In this document: piece after piece, positions 10,401-22,681 of the stretch
Position numbering within the stretch: position 1 is the stretch's first letter
Layout of the letters: every line of letters starts with the position of its first letter
Assembly (NCBI GenBank): GCA_003008705.1
Contig: PDUO01000001.1
Location: 1,295,694 to 1,359,693 of the forward strand
Source of the DNA: Pezicula radicicola
Lineage: Eukaryota > Ascomycota > Leotiomycetes > Helotiales > Dermateaceae
DNA length: 64,000 bases
Reading direction: 5' to 3'
Translations under genes and position numbers: made by a program
The notes under the pieces: model-generated
The model's input: only the letters and a program-made list of their open reading frames with translations
Databases searched by the model: none
What the model was told of the DNA's origin: nothing

Positions 10401-11901
10401 CTCGACTTGAATACGAGGGTTGATCTCAATGAAGTAGTATCTGTTCTGCTGATCAACCAGGAACTCTGCAGTTCCCGCGTTGCGGTAGTTAACCGACTTG
10501 GCCAATTTTACAGCATCGTTCAAGAGGGCATCTCTGACATCGGGTGGAAGATCCTTGGCCGGAGCTAACTCCACGACCTTTTGATGTCTTCGTTGCACCG
10601 AGCAATCACGTTCGTACAAGTGAACAATGTTGCCATGGTTGTCTCCGAGCAGTTGTACCTCGATGTGCTTTGGTTTGTCGAGGAAACGTTCCACAAAGAC
10701 TGTGCCGTTACCAAATGCAGACTTCGCTTCGGATGTTGCACGCTCAAACGCGTCTTCCAACTCCGTTTGCTCGCGTACTACTCGCATACCACGTCCACCA
10801 CCTCCGTATGCTGCCTTGATGATGATTGGAAATCCATACTCGTCTGTGAACTTCTTGACATCGGAGAATTTCTCCACAGCACCTTCGGTTCCTGGAACAA
10901 CTGGAACGCCAGCCTTGATGGCTAGTTCTCTTGCTGAGACTTTGTCACCAAGAGAATCAATAACTTCAGGCGAGGGCCCAACGAACTACATAAGAAGGTT
11001 TAGTCAGTACATGCCACTCTTAAGAAAGGTAAGGTAACTTACGATGAGACCAGCCTTCTCAACGTTTCTAGCGAACTCAGCATTTTCGGAGAGGAAACCG
11101 TATCCTGCACTTGGAATCAGCGACCTTGTCTCTCAGCCCAAGCTGGCCTTCTTACCAGGATGGATCATTTGGACGCCATGCTGCACGGCAATCTTGATGA
11201 TTTCGTCCCCAGCCAAGTATGCTCCGACAGGTGTGTATTGACCGCGCTTGCCAATGACGTAGGCTTCATCGGCTTCTATAAGACGAGTAACAATCAGTCA
11301 ATGTTCTAAGAGGGGTTTTTACTTGAGATGACTTACTCTGCCTGTGCATACTAAGTCGGTCCTCATAACTGCCACCACGTCAGCCCAGCCCTGCATACAC
11401 TATATTTTACCAATTACCTAAAGACTGCTACTGTCTGGAGAGACAACTCGTGTGCCTGCAAGCATCAAGTTAGTATTGCGTACATGCTTCAGTGCGTTAT
11501 GTGGTGATGGTAGGGGTAACTCACTGTACGGAAAATCTGTTCGAGGCGCACACGGGTAAGCAAGGTTCAAAGACAATGTGGAAAGAAGCATCGAGGACAT
11601 ACACGAATGGCTGCAACGCGTTAGTGAGATGGACCAAAAAGGAAATAGGATGGTTGAGACTTACGGATTTCTCCACGATTGGCAACTGTTGCATTACCCA
11701 ACACGATTAGCCTTTCTCCTCGCTTGGATGGCAGTAACTCAACATGCGCTTTGGGCACTCACCGAGAATCTTCTTCAGTTGCATGATGCTGGAATTGGCC
11801 CGAATCCGATGCACCGTCTGTGCCTGCTTGATGTCGCTGCCCTCCTCAAAGACCTCGCTGTAGACGCCGTTGGGGCCATGTTCATCGTGAGATTGGGACA
11901 T
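7416..11901 (-). CDS. pyc: Pyruvate carboxylase
   Basis: Biotin enzyme converting pyruvate, bicarbonate and ATP to oxaloacetate (anaplerosis; cytosolic in most fungi). Exons: 11901-11763, 11685-11665, 11610-11603, 11536-11525, 11455-11418, 11368-11337, 11275-11156, 11104-11043, 10985-10139, 9901-9005, 8874-7768, 7714-7416. This gives 1193 residues, typical for the family. Domain order: biotin carboxylase (VANRGEI near residue 47, [16 protein letters not shown] glycine loop, [10 protein letters not shown]), carboxyltransferase ([36 protein letters not shown]), then the biotin carrier domain ending with the AMKMEM biotin-lysine site near the C-terminus. Two micro-exons of 8 and 12 nt encode PIR and IFRT; both are needed to keep the conserved sequence. 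An optional in-frame 90-nt cassette (9995-10084) is listed separately. The start at 11901 was chosen because the family N-terminus is short; an upstream in-frame ATG at 11952 is possible. Confidence 0.96.
8875..9004 (-). repeat. Introner-like intron in pyc (copy A)
   Basis: This 130-nt intron between the two carboxyltransferase exons shares long stretches with the clathrin intron at 15991-16153. Matching blocks on the plus strand include GTTAGTTTACTTGTTCT, ATCGGGAGTAACT, AAACATGATTCAGG and GGCAAATTTGCT. The element spans the whole intron from splice site to splice site. Confidence 0.8.
9995..10084 (-). other. Possible alternative cassette exon of pyc (90 nt)
   Basis: Inside the 237-nt gap between pyc exons 10985-10139 and 9901-9005, the segment 10084-9995 is bounded by a good acceptor (CTGCAG) and a good donor (GTGAGT). 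It is exactly 30 codons long, stop-free and in the same phase as both neighbours. Inclusion would insert a basic peptide (with KHKKRAAEA) just before the conserved PHYDSM. Skipping it restores the normal family sequence and length, so the skipped form is taken as the main product. Confidence 0.5.
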
Positions 11902-13561
11902 GATTGCGATTGTCGTGGTGCGGTGTGGGAATGGGAGCTCCACGAGCTTCAATTGATGAGACTGTGCTCACACGAAGAGGTCGGACGAGGGAATATGATG
12001 CGTAACAGATGTATTTTTTCGTTGTAGGGATTGCAAAAGATAAGGTGCAATGTATACTGGGGATAATGAGAAGTAAGGAGAAAGGGAGGTGAGGTGAGGT
12101 GGGAGAGACGATGGAGGGCTGCTAGCACTTTTGAGCAAGATGGAATATGCCTTTTCTGTAGCTCCTGCCGCGGGACGGATGGAGGGGTTAATCGTTAAAG
12201 CTGGTGCAAGCGCAAGTGGAAATGCCGGTGGGAAGCCAATCAGAAGCTACGGATAGGGGGAGCTGTGACTCTCTCTTGTCAATTTCCAGGTTCTCTCTCC
12301 ACCCCCCCAAAATTGATGTCACCGATTATGGAAATATTTGGTATGTGGTATTTTTCGACAAGACACAACGCAAGAATGGTGGAAAGAAGTAGGAAGGTAG
12401 TAGTAGTAGCTGCAGATTATTCAGGTGCAGAGGGCGTAAACGTGTGTAGGACAGAAGGAAGAAGACTGTCACAGCAGGAATTGGATTGATAGCACAAAAA
12501 GACGTGGGACGTGGGGACACATGCTGCATTTTAAATCCAGCCCTTTTGGGAGAGCTTCAGAGAGCTCGCAAGTACAGCCGAGTGAGCACCGTTTCGAGGA
12601 CAAGGGAAGCAACTCCTTTCGTACAATGACAAGAAAGGACGGACTGCCCAGGGAAGGGGAACAGCACCCGCGAACCTTGGCATGTTTAGAAAAGCAGATT
12701 CCGCGTCCTGTACGAACTGTACGTGCACACTTCGAGAGAGAGGGACGAGGGACGAGGGAAATTCTTCCGCGAGTGTGATCATCATGAGTCTAGGTACATA
12801 CGGAGGGGAGAAAAAAAAATCTGCGATTCATGTGTCTCTTCGGGCTCCTCCAGGCGGCGTGCGTGGCTTGAAGATTCGCCGACAGCGGCTTCGCACGATT
12901 TGCACCGTCGCAGCAAAGAAATGCCGAGATATATCTCGGAGTTGAACAATTCAGGTACGGTACAAAGAGTAATACCGAACATAGCCGCTTCTTCCCCATC
13001 TTGGCTCCGTCCAGCCTGTGCGCCAGCATCTAACCTCCCAACGTAAACCTGAAATTGTGACCCATCATATCGTCTTACCACTCCTACATTTTTCTATATT
13101 TGCCTGCACCAAGATGTAAACAATGGATTCCCAAGGTTCCTTTGACTCTCGCTGTTTCACCGCCGCGTCTTCCAAGAAAGCCCCAAGGAAAGTGTTCCAC
13201 TACGCTAAAGCAAGTCAAGAACTCTACGATGCAGCCAAGCGTCGCAACGGATGCAGCTTCATCATTTCAACTTTCACATTTACATATGTATCCAGTACTT
13301 AAAGTAGAAGGCGCTTTTTCTAGAGTACATCTGAACGTCTAGTAAAAGCAGCAAAGCACGACGCCCCTTTCAATTATACACGGCTTCTCATCGGTGGTCC
13401 CAAGCACACACACTTATCCACCCAATTCCATGAGGCATAAAACTACACATCGTGATGGCGAGATATCATACGAAAACCCTTTGTACCCTCCGCTGTGAAA
13501 TCAGAAAAAGTACATCGCAGATGCCGCATAATTATGTATATCCGTTATCATCTGCAAACCC
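11902..13561. other. Intergenic: pyc promoter and clathrin 3' region
   Basis: About 1.66 kb between two reverse-strand genes. It contains many short overlapping open frames on both strands (12521-13081) but none with recognisable family features. The half nearer 11902 should contain the pyc promoter and 5' untranslated region; no definite site can be named. Confidence 0.5.
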
Positions 13562-16500
13562 TCAAAAGCCACCGTAACCGGTTGCTTGAGGAGCAAAGCC
13601 GTTCGTCTGACCAAAGGCAGCTGGAGACTGACGTCCACCTTGAGGTCCAGCCGTTATCATGAGACGACCACCTCCAAGGATGGGAGTGTTGTTCTCCTCC
13701 TTCTCCTGTGATTTCTCCCGAAGCTTGCGCTCCTCATTATCCTTCTTCAAAGTCTCAATGGTTGAGCTTTGTTGAGCCAAGTAGTTGATCATGAAAGGCA
13801 TCGTAAAGTCGGTAAGACCGTGACGCCATGAAATCTCCATAACAACATGAAGGGGAATCAATTCGTAACAAGCGTAGAGCATGCCCACATAGCATTCTCG
13901 GCTGCCGATATCGACGAACTGCGAGACATTTAGCCGGTATTCGTCACGGAAACATGGAGCAAATGGGGATCAACTTACGTATCGGAGCAATTCCTCAACA
14001 ACATCAGACTTGCCGGAGATGGCCGCCGTCTCAATAGCATCCTTGAACAACTTGTCTTGCTTTGAGAGAGCAATCGATTTCTCCCAGCGCTTATTCTTGC
14101 GGTAGATGTTAGCAGCAATTTGACGGAAGAATACCAGGTCATGGCCCTCCAATCGTTGGGCAAGTTCCACTGGATCATAATTATCGTAATTCTCGACCGA
14201 GTCGCGCAACGTCTTGTAATCCTCCTCCTCAATCAGAAGATCATTAATGGCGTTATTGACAATCTTCTTGTTTTGTGATTGAACATTAAGAAGGAATGGT
14301 TTGATGAGAGGGATATTGTCTGACTTCTCAAACATTCGTACAACACGGTTGACATCAATTCTGGGTGTCAGGGCCTGGAGTAAGTCTGTCAACAGCGATG
14401 GTTGCTCTTGAAGGTAGAAGTTGAGTGCGCGGTAGTATATTTCCAAGTTGGCCACCTTGATGATAATGTCTTTGAATGAATGGTGTTCCCATGCCGAGGC
14501 AGCACGCTCCATCATTGCCAGAGCAGCGTTATCGAACTCATCGTAATGGACGTAAAGGAAGACAAGTTCTTGCCAGAGATGAGCTTCCTCGGTTGCACGG
14601 ATCATCTTTGGGATGTTAATTCTGCTCCAGAAAAGCTTCAAGTGCTCCATCGTCTGCTCAGGGTGGTATTTTGACAACGCAATGCCGAGCTCCGTGAACA
14701 TACCCATATGGGCACGCTCAAGACCAAGACCCTGCTCAAGGAGTGCAATCAACTCATCGAAGTAGCCGTTGCGCTCATATTGCTTTACGAGACCTTGAAG
14801 CTCTTCGGCATCAATAATCAAGTTCAAACCACAGATCTGAGCAAGTCTGAATTCCTTCTTGTCAACGCATGCGGCATTGACTTGCTTCCAGACCTTAATA
14901 TTGTTTGCTTTGCGAGCACACTCAACAGCAGCTTGGTAATCCTCAAGATGAACGAGAGTGGTAGCAAGCTTGGCCCAGTTGGAAATGCTTGTGAAGAAGA
15001 TCTTGGCGGCTTGGTGGAAGCCTTCAGCATAAGCCCTGTCACCAGACTGTTCAATATCGGCAACGTTCGTGCCTCGCAAAAAGTCCTCAAGATCACCAAG
15101 TTGGTCGGTTCGGGCATATGCGAAGGCCAAGGCCGTATCGATTGCAGGCTCACGTTGTGTTTTACGCGCCATTCGCAAAAATTTAATGAGATCCTCATCC
15201 TTTCTAGCGTGGGTGGCAATCTCGATGACTTCGTTGTAATTGCTAGGATCCTCTGCACGAATGTAAGATGCAATACCATCACTGACACGGAGACCATCCA
15301 ACTGAGCTTTGGCAACCCGGCTCCAGACCTCGGGAAGCTCGACTCTTTCAGCATACTCCTGGGCACGGTCGATGCTCACAATGTGTTCCACGAGAACATT
15401 GGTAGCGCTTGCATGGTCATTGATCTTCTTATAAATCTCGAAAGCTTCCTCAAACAAACCGACATCGATACAAATTTGTGCGACATCGGGTGCGTTGTAA
15501 CCATCCAGCTTATGAATGTAGTCCATAACCCGGCTCTTGTCAGCTTTGGTCGCGGTGAAGATAAGCAGGTTCTGTAGATTTTCGTTGTCCGAGAAAGGCG
15601 AAGGCTCGAGGATAATCTTCTCAAGAAGCTCAATGAGTTCCGCGGGCAAGTCGGCAGCCAAGAACGAAGCGACTGCGACAGAGACCTTTTCGGGTTCAGT
15701 AGACTCAGGAACGGCGGTAGAGATGATCTGATCAATGACAGAACGACGATGAATATTGTTGGGGCTGAGAACAAAGGACCACAATTCGTTGTCGGCTCTC
15801 TCGAGGAGGTAACGAGCTTGAGCCTTGAACATAGAATTCTCATTTGTGATGCCGATCAATTCGAGGTCATTTTGACCTTTGGAGTATGCAATATACGCAA
15901 GACTTGGGTCCCGTCTCTCACAATATTTACCGATTTGCAATGTATCATACTGGTCATTCTCTTTCAGGAACTTGGCAGGATCGTTGTTGCCTAAGATCAG
16001 AAATTTGAAGTTAGTTTACTTGTTCTGGATAATATCGGGAGTAACTTAAACATGATTCAGGGGAAAGTTACTCAGAACAAGAGAGTTACTCAAAACAAGA
16101 GCGAGTAATAGAAGCAAAAGGGGCAAATTTGCTACGAGAAATTGGGTACGTACTATCGATATAGATCTTAGCAAGTGCATTGTAGACGGCCTGTTGTTGG
16201 TTGCCTGCAGCCAAAGTGGCCTCGAGGAATGAAAGTAGGAGCTTCAATCGGTTGCGCGACTCAACCTCGCTCACAAGCTCATCAATGGGCACAGAAGCTG
16301 GGTTGACAGTCTGAAGAAGGCTCTTGATGATTGACTCGTCACAGTCAACATCGAGTAAGCCACCAACGACAGCTGGTGTACGAGCGGGGTTGACACGCTG
16401 GACGTAGACCTCGATAGACTTGAACTGTTGGTTTTGGTAAAGGTAAAGGACTAAGTCATGGATGAAATTGAAACGATCGCAGACGATGATGAGTGGGAGT

Positions 16501-19174
16501 TGTTCTGCCAGCTTGGCCTCTTTCAAGAAATTCTTGACTTTCTCGGCGTTGTAGAAATTACTGTCTCGGCAGATTCGCTCTACTTCGCTGAATTGGCCCA
16601 ATTTAGTAGCAGCTTCGATGTACTTGAAGTTCACATCTGGGTCTTCGCTAAGGTTTACGATACTTCCCAAGTAGTGGAAAAGCCCTTCAGCTGTTCGGTA
16701 CTTCTCGAAAAGATCGATAAGACGGACTGCGCCAAGTAGGTCCGAATATTTCGTGGCTATTTGTACAACGGCGGCAAGGTTCTGGCGAATATTCGTCTTC
16801 AGCATAGCATCAAGGCAGTCCAGGGATTGTTCGAGGGAAAGGCGGCCGAAATAGTTTGTGAGCCAGTCTTGGCTGAAGTTGGGTGTCGCAACAATATTAA
16901 CTATCACTCGCTTAACAGCCTCGGGATCCTCATAGTGCTCTAATGCACGCTGAGAAAGACCTTGCTGCTCGCAGAGTTGAGCGATCCGTGCCTTGTCGTA
17001 GTAAGAGAACATCTCATTTCCGAGGATAGCATCGGCAACTTGAGGGGCATTTATCAAGTTCATCTCAAGTAGACGAGTCTGAAGATGGCCTTGCTCAGGC
17101 TTGTTGTCCTTCAGGGCATCCAGCAAGAAAGCAGTGGCGGGCTGGACCATACCTTGGGACTGGAAGACATCCACAACTCGGTCAATATCAACGAGAGAAC
17201 CGCCTTCATTGTTCGCGAGCTGGGTTGCAAACTCGGCACCCTTTTCAGGATTGATACGAACTTTTTAAATGATGTTAGCGAATGCTCTGTAAGACTCCAA
17301 AAGAAAGCCAGTCCAAGAGGGAAGGGATGATCAAAGGGGAAGCGCGACTTACCAATGTGTTGCAGTAGCTGAACGTAGTCTGGCTGGTATCCAGCCTGTG
17401 ATGCATATGGCAAGATCTTGTCAAACTGTCCAGTCTCTGCAAGAGCAGCTACAACCTTTTGGGGGACATTTGCCTTTAAGTAAATGCTGAGGGCGAGGTT
17501 TATATCATGAGGCCTAACTGCATCACCAAGTTCTTCGGAGCAATCAAGCTTGTTCTCCTTCATCCACTTTTCTAGCAAATGCTTCCGGTTTTGAGCAAGG
17601 ACTGGTCGAACGAGCTCCAATGTCTCGTGTTTGTTTAGAGTTCCCTTATCGAGGAGCATACCGAAATACTGAAGGATGACAGATAGCTGACCGGGCTGAG
17701 GTTGGACTGCCTTGAAACGCTCAATTGTTTGTGGGGTGCGGAGGAAACCGCGTGGCGAGTTTGCAGCAATTTTAGCAGCTTCGGCATAACTGCCTGAGTT
17801 CATGAGCTGTGTAAATTGATTCGCATAAAGATCATCAGCGCCGGGTAAACCTGCTCGCGATGCAAGCTTGACTGCAAGACCAGAGTTTGCGGGATTTTGT
17901 AGAAGGTAGGGAATTATGGTTGTCTCATCAACAGCAACAGACAGCACTTGTCCTTTGCGGTTGACTCCAACAAGACCAGCAGATTCGGCGTCTTGCGCGG
18001 TAATAAATATGGTCTCGCTCGAAATGCGGTTCATGAAAATGCAGGTACCGGTCTCGAGATCGTAAAGGTGGATAAAGCCGTACTTTGTGACCAGGTAAAT
18101 CACGCTGTACTTCTGAGAGACCTGCATAGCGACTGGAAAGTCATTTACAGCCTCTGCAGGAAAGTACACATCTACAGCCTTCTTTGCAAAAGCTGGATTC
18201 GAAGCCTGATGGTCGACCTCGACGATATGTAGCTTTGCGCCTGTGGCAGTTCGGACTGCGAATGTGAAGACTTTCGTGTCTGCCGGTGCGCCTTCTAGTC
18301 GTAATGTTCCAAAAGCAGCCGCATGCCCTTCTATTGCTTGACTGATGCCCCGATCTCTGGAATATAGCTGCATAGCACCAACAACCCGACCTTGCTGCTG
18401 CGAAATTCCAACAACCACCATCCATTTCGAATCGTCACTGACTCGGTAATTGATGATTTGGCATCCCTATATCTGTTAGAATAACCACCGCACACACTTG
18501 AAAACTGGCTTCAGTACCTGAAGATTTGGATTTCTCTTAAAGACCTCTACGGGTGCAGCTTGAGATGGATCAAATACATCCCAGTGGTAAACTGTGGTAT
18601 CTGTAACTAAACCCAAACTCGTTTCGCTGAACCACTTCCAGAATACAACATCCTCATTCATGGTAGCCGATTTCAACTTCGACTTTTGTCCTAGATCGAA
18701 GATTTGTAGGGTCCGCGATTGTGCCTTGAGAGCAATGACTTGCTTGTTCCAGTGCATAATAGCACTATCGGCTTTGATGGGGCGTCGGACGACATTGTTG
18801 TTGTTCTTCAGATCGATGATTACAACCTCCGGTGATGTAGCTCCAGGTTTTGTTTCGCGCACGCAGATGAAAGAATCGGATTCGAGTGTCTAGAGTCGTA
18901 GTCAGTATCATACTGAGAGACAGATGTGCAGTGGGTAGAACACTTACACATGAGTTAAATCCAATCGATGCAGGCTGTAAAAAAAGATGTCAGTAAGGTG
19001 CCCAACTACGGATGCCTGGCAAGATGAGCTCAACCAGCTGCGGTCCTGGGGGGGACCTACCTCAACACCGGCGTTGGTCAACTGAAGCAACTCCGTAAAT
19101 TTGATGGGCCTGTACAGCAGATGGTCAGCGAAAGGAGGCGCGATGTCTGGCAACGATCCTTACAGAGGAGCCAT
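13562..19174 (-). CDS. chc1: Clathrin heavy chain
   Basis: Structural triskelion leg of clathrin coats in endocytosis and Golgi-endosome traffic. Eight exons: 19174-19164 (11 nt, MAP plus part of L), 19109-19061, 18974-18948, 18889-18518, 18466-17353, 17260-16154, 15990-13979, 13918-13562. The frame is consistent throughout and gives 1682 residues, the usual length. The N-terminal beta-propeller begins [14 protein letters not shown], as in other fungi, and contains SIGFNSCTLESDSF. Long CHCR repeat segments follow ([23 protein letters not shown]-type helical pairs). The C-terminal trimerisation region ([13 protein letters not shown]) is followed by a QK/E-rich tail and a Gly/Gln-rich end (QATGYGGF). 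The 163-nt intron at 15991-16153 is introner-like. The first exon was placed from the family N-terminus, as its ATG is only 11 nt before the donor. Confidence 0.96.
15991..16153 (-). repeat. Introner-like intron in clathrin heavy chain (copy B)
   Basis: This 163-nt intron is closely related to the pyc intron at 8875-9004. It has an internal duplication on the plus strand (GTTACTCAGAACAAGAGA followed by GTTACTCAAAACAAGAGC), which accounts for the extra ~33 nt. Confidence 0.8.
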
Positions 19175-19929
19175 CTTGTTTGGTTCGCGCTGTGGCGCTT
19201 TCTCCCAGAACCGTAATCAGCTTCAATAAACGCCAGATGACACGAAATGCAGTGAAAAAGAGAATCGATCCTAATAACTCCCAAGTAGAAAATTGAGGGA
19301 AGCTATTAGCTTGATGGTAGATGTTGGGGGGATTTGCGGAGGAAATGGGATTATGGGGTTTGTTTGCTGTCTTCTTCGCACCTAACTTTGTGTAAGGCCA
19401 TCAACATCGCGACGCCAAGACCAACCTATCGCGCTAAACCCTTTTCGCACCAGCTGAATAGGGGCCACATGTGGTTTTATGTTTCACCATATTTTGATCT
19501 AAGCTGGAACCGAGTAAATTAGTATTCAAGCCAAAGACTCTCTAACCTACGTACCACTAGGGTTCCATCACAAGAAAAGGCAAGGCGTAAGTTACTAGGC
19601 AGCCGGGCGGTCGCAGAATAGCTTGCTCTACTTCGTACTTTCAAGAGTTGCAATCTCTTTATTATTTTGTCTACTCATAAGATAGACTACTCTACGTAAG
19701 TGGTGTGTACCTCTAAAACTATTCTACTTATACACCCATAGCTACACGGATGTAGCCTCTTATGGGGAAAACATCTAATATTACAAGGAGAAGTGTGTGT
19801 ATGTTGTTGGGAAAGCCCTTCAAGCTACCGACCAGTAGCAATTAATGTCAATCATGTATTTCCTCCTGAACGCCGCGCTGATGAACCATGCAAGAAACTG
19901 TGCTGTAAGAGTAAATCCACATCGCGCGA
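19175..19929. other. Intergenic: clathrin promoter and MFS 3' region
   Basis: The stretch lies between the clathrin start and the stop of the MFS transporter, both on the reverse strand. Short open frames (19334-19522, 19793-20101) do not look like genes. No definite regulatory motif was recognised. Confidence 0.4.
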
Positions 19930-22681
19930 CTACGCGGCACCCATCTCGATCTTCTTTCCTTTCACACTCTTCCATTCGATAGCAGCACTTCCAATAATGG
20001 TCAACGCCGCCATACATGCAGCAACTAAGAAGGCTTCTGTAAGGGCATTGTTGTATGCGAGTGTAACACCAGCGAGGTACTGTTTCTCAATCGTTTTCTG
20101 AATGCTCGTTGCTCCGGTGGCCAGCACGATAGCTGGGTCAAGACTGGGCACATATTGCTTCAATCCCTCCATCAACTCGTTCGTGAAGACATTTTGGCCA
20201 ATGCTCACAAAAAGGGCACCACCTAAGAAATTAGCTCCATGTTTTCTCAACGGCAAAGAGTAAGGATCGTGAGGGTTACTCTCGGAGTTGCAGCACTCAA
20301 GTTATGTGGGTTCCTTAAGAAATATGTTGCTTACCTAGGGTCTGAAGGAAGATTATGACAGAGGTACCAATAGGCACCTCACTGATGTCAAGAACTGTCT
20401 GCACTGCGATCAAAGGCTGCTGCATTCCGAGACCAACACCAATGCCAGCAATCGCTTGATATCCGATCCAGACCGCGTGGTTGGAATCTGGTTTGAAGGT
20501 GCTCATGAGCCCAACACCAACGGCAGCTAAAATACTGCTTCCGATCATAAGAGGCGCATAATACCCAATAAGAGTGACGCCAATGCCAGAGAATATGCTT
20601 GTAAGTACAAGGGTGAGAACCTAAGTCAATTAGTATGAAAACCCTTCAAAATGTTGTGTATTTTCAGGCTTACCATAGGGAGATTCATGATACCAGATTT
20701 GACAGCGGAAGCTCCTTTGACCGCTTGGAACCAAATCTGCATATTAGAGTCAGTCAACTTTTTCTATAAAAATCAAAAACAACAACACAGGTATACTCAC
20801 AGGAAGGTAATAGATCAGCAAAAGGAAGAAAGCCCCTACAAAATGTCAGTTTTCCTTGACATCAAACACGCAACGTAACTGGATTCTATACCAAGTGTGA
20901 ATGAGAACCAAGATGCGGCCCACATGCTGCGGTTCTTCAGAATTCTTGGAGGAATCGTTGCGCTGTCTTGTTTAATGAACTGTATTGCCACAAACACAGC
21001 GATCAAGACCCCAAAAAGGACGAAGAGCAGGATAATTCGCCAAGAACCCCACTCGTATTTGGAACCACCCCATTGTAGGGCCAGTAGTAGGCAAATAATA
21101 GCAGGCATGAAGACTGCGGTACCGTATAGGTCGAACTCCTTAATTCGCTCTTTCCAACCGAGGGATGCAACAGCGGCACCTACAATCAAAAACTCGGAGT
21201 TAGTTTACCTCTTGTAGATAGCTCGGCAAAAATTGAGACATAGGACAGAAGCAGGAACAGATAGTTCGGAGAAAGAATTTAGATACGTACGCTCTGGAGC
21301 CTTGAAAAAGAATATGATGAAGAGCATTGCAATGGCACCGATCGGCAGATTGATGTAGAAACACCAGCGCCATGTGGCTTTGTCCGTGAAGACACCTCCT
21401 AGAAGTGGTCCAGCGACAGAAGCAATTCCATACTGTTCAAGACGTTAGCATTAGCGTTACTCCTATAAATATTGATGCTCGAAGCAAGTCAGATAGGAAT
21501 AGCCAGCATGTCTCGAAAATAAGCTCTGTAAAACTCCTTGAAAACCAGGCGACGAGAAAATGAACCCGAATACGAACCATAGCTCCAATAAATCCAGTGT
21601 ACCTGTAGTCAGAAAATCAGAGTTAGTTTATTTTTCTACATAGTTCGGAAGTAACTCAAACAGGGCTCAGGAGCAATGGCTGATGAATTCAAAAGTGTCA
21701 CCTACATAGGTCGTTTGGCGAGCGGGACAGAATAGGCGACGATGATAAGTGCGCCTGAGAAAATTCCTGTTTAATAGTTAGCGCTTGAATAAAACAAATA
21801 AACATCAAACAACTATACCTGCAGACCCAACTCCAGCAACCGCACGACCAATAATCAGAGCAGTCGAATTTGGGGCTGCTCCGCAGATAAGACTAATTGA
21901 TGAGATTTGTTAGCATTGCCTCTTGTTGAGTACTCGGGTATATGATGACCATAAGCGATCGATGCGCACCTTCCAAGCTCGAAGACAGCAATGGCTGCCA
22001 GGTAGACCCATTTGATTGAGAAGAACGTGTAGAATTTGCCAAATAACAGTTGGAAGCTTGCCGTAGTCAATAGATAGGCTAGATATCTATTAGAATCCAG
22101 TGATCCAAGTGCCTTTTCGAGGTGTACTGTACTTACCAGAGCCATACCACCCAACGTCTGGTAAACTATGGAATTGATCTGTTATTTTGGGAATAGCGGT
22201 TGCAATTATGGTATTATCGAGTGCCATCAAAAACACTAAGACTTAGGTGTTAGCATTGCTTCTTCTAGAAAATTAAACAGTTACTCGAGTCGAGTGACTC
22301 GAAGGGTAGCGAGCAATGCTCAGCGCGAATGCTATAGCTGCAGCTCTCAAAGTGCCTTAACATAATTCAGATGGGCGAGCTTCACTAACCTGATAGACAC
22401 AAAGCCGTAGAAATCAAGCCCAATTTCAAACCCGTAGGGTATTCAACACCTTCACCACTAGTCATAATCTTATGCATCTCCTCAGCCGCAGTTTCCTTTG
22501 CTGATTTGTGCGTCTCAACTCTGTGGATATCGGGTTTCTCGTGGGATTGCGACGTCGAGAGTTCGCGATTCGCTGGCTCTACGGCCACAGGAGCTTCCTT
22601 TTCGTTCATACTTAGTGCTGAACCTTTAAGTGTATTCGAGGTATCAGAAGCAGAGTCTGGGAGTATTTTCGAGTCCGTCAT
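19930..22681 (-). CDS. MFS multidrug transporter, 14-TM DHA type
   Basis: Proton-coupled export permease of the plasma membrane; substrate unknown. Twelve exons: 22681-22390, 22235-22137, 22078-21970, 21892-21819, 21766-21706, 21602-21578, 21432-21291, 21179-20892, 20835-20801, 20736-20674, 20620-20335, 20222-19930. All phases agree, giving 588 residues. A ~90-residue polar N-terminus is followed by TM1 with the family motif [22 protein letters not shown], and the antiporter motif C region [25 protein letters not shown]. Later helices include [11 protein letters not shown] and end in a short basic tail. The exon density (one 25-nt and one 35-nt exon) is much higher than in neighbouring genes. 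Two introns, 21180-21290 and 21603-21705, carry introner-like sequence. There are no biosynthetic genes next to it, so a general efflux role is the simplest reading. Confidence 0.9.
21180..21290 (-). repeat. Introner-like intron in MFS gene (copy C)
   Basis: This intron of 111 nt contains the plus-strand block AAACTCGGAGTTAGTTTAC that is identical to part of the pyc intron (copy A). The rest is more diverged. Confidence 0.6.
21603..21705 (-). repeat. Introner-like intron in MFS gene (copy D)
   Basis: This intron of 103 nt has plus-strand blocks AGAGTTAGTTTA, GTTCGGAAGTAACTCAAACA and GGCTCAGGAGCAATG, in the same order as in the pyc intron (copy A). Confidence 0.65.

Noticed and set aside
12521..13081. 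Several overlapping frames upstream of pyc
   Set aside because: Frames on both strands overlap one another without any conserved motif; the region is better explained as promoter and untranslated sequence.
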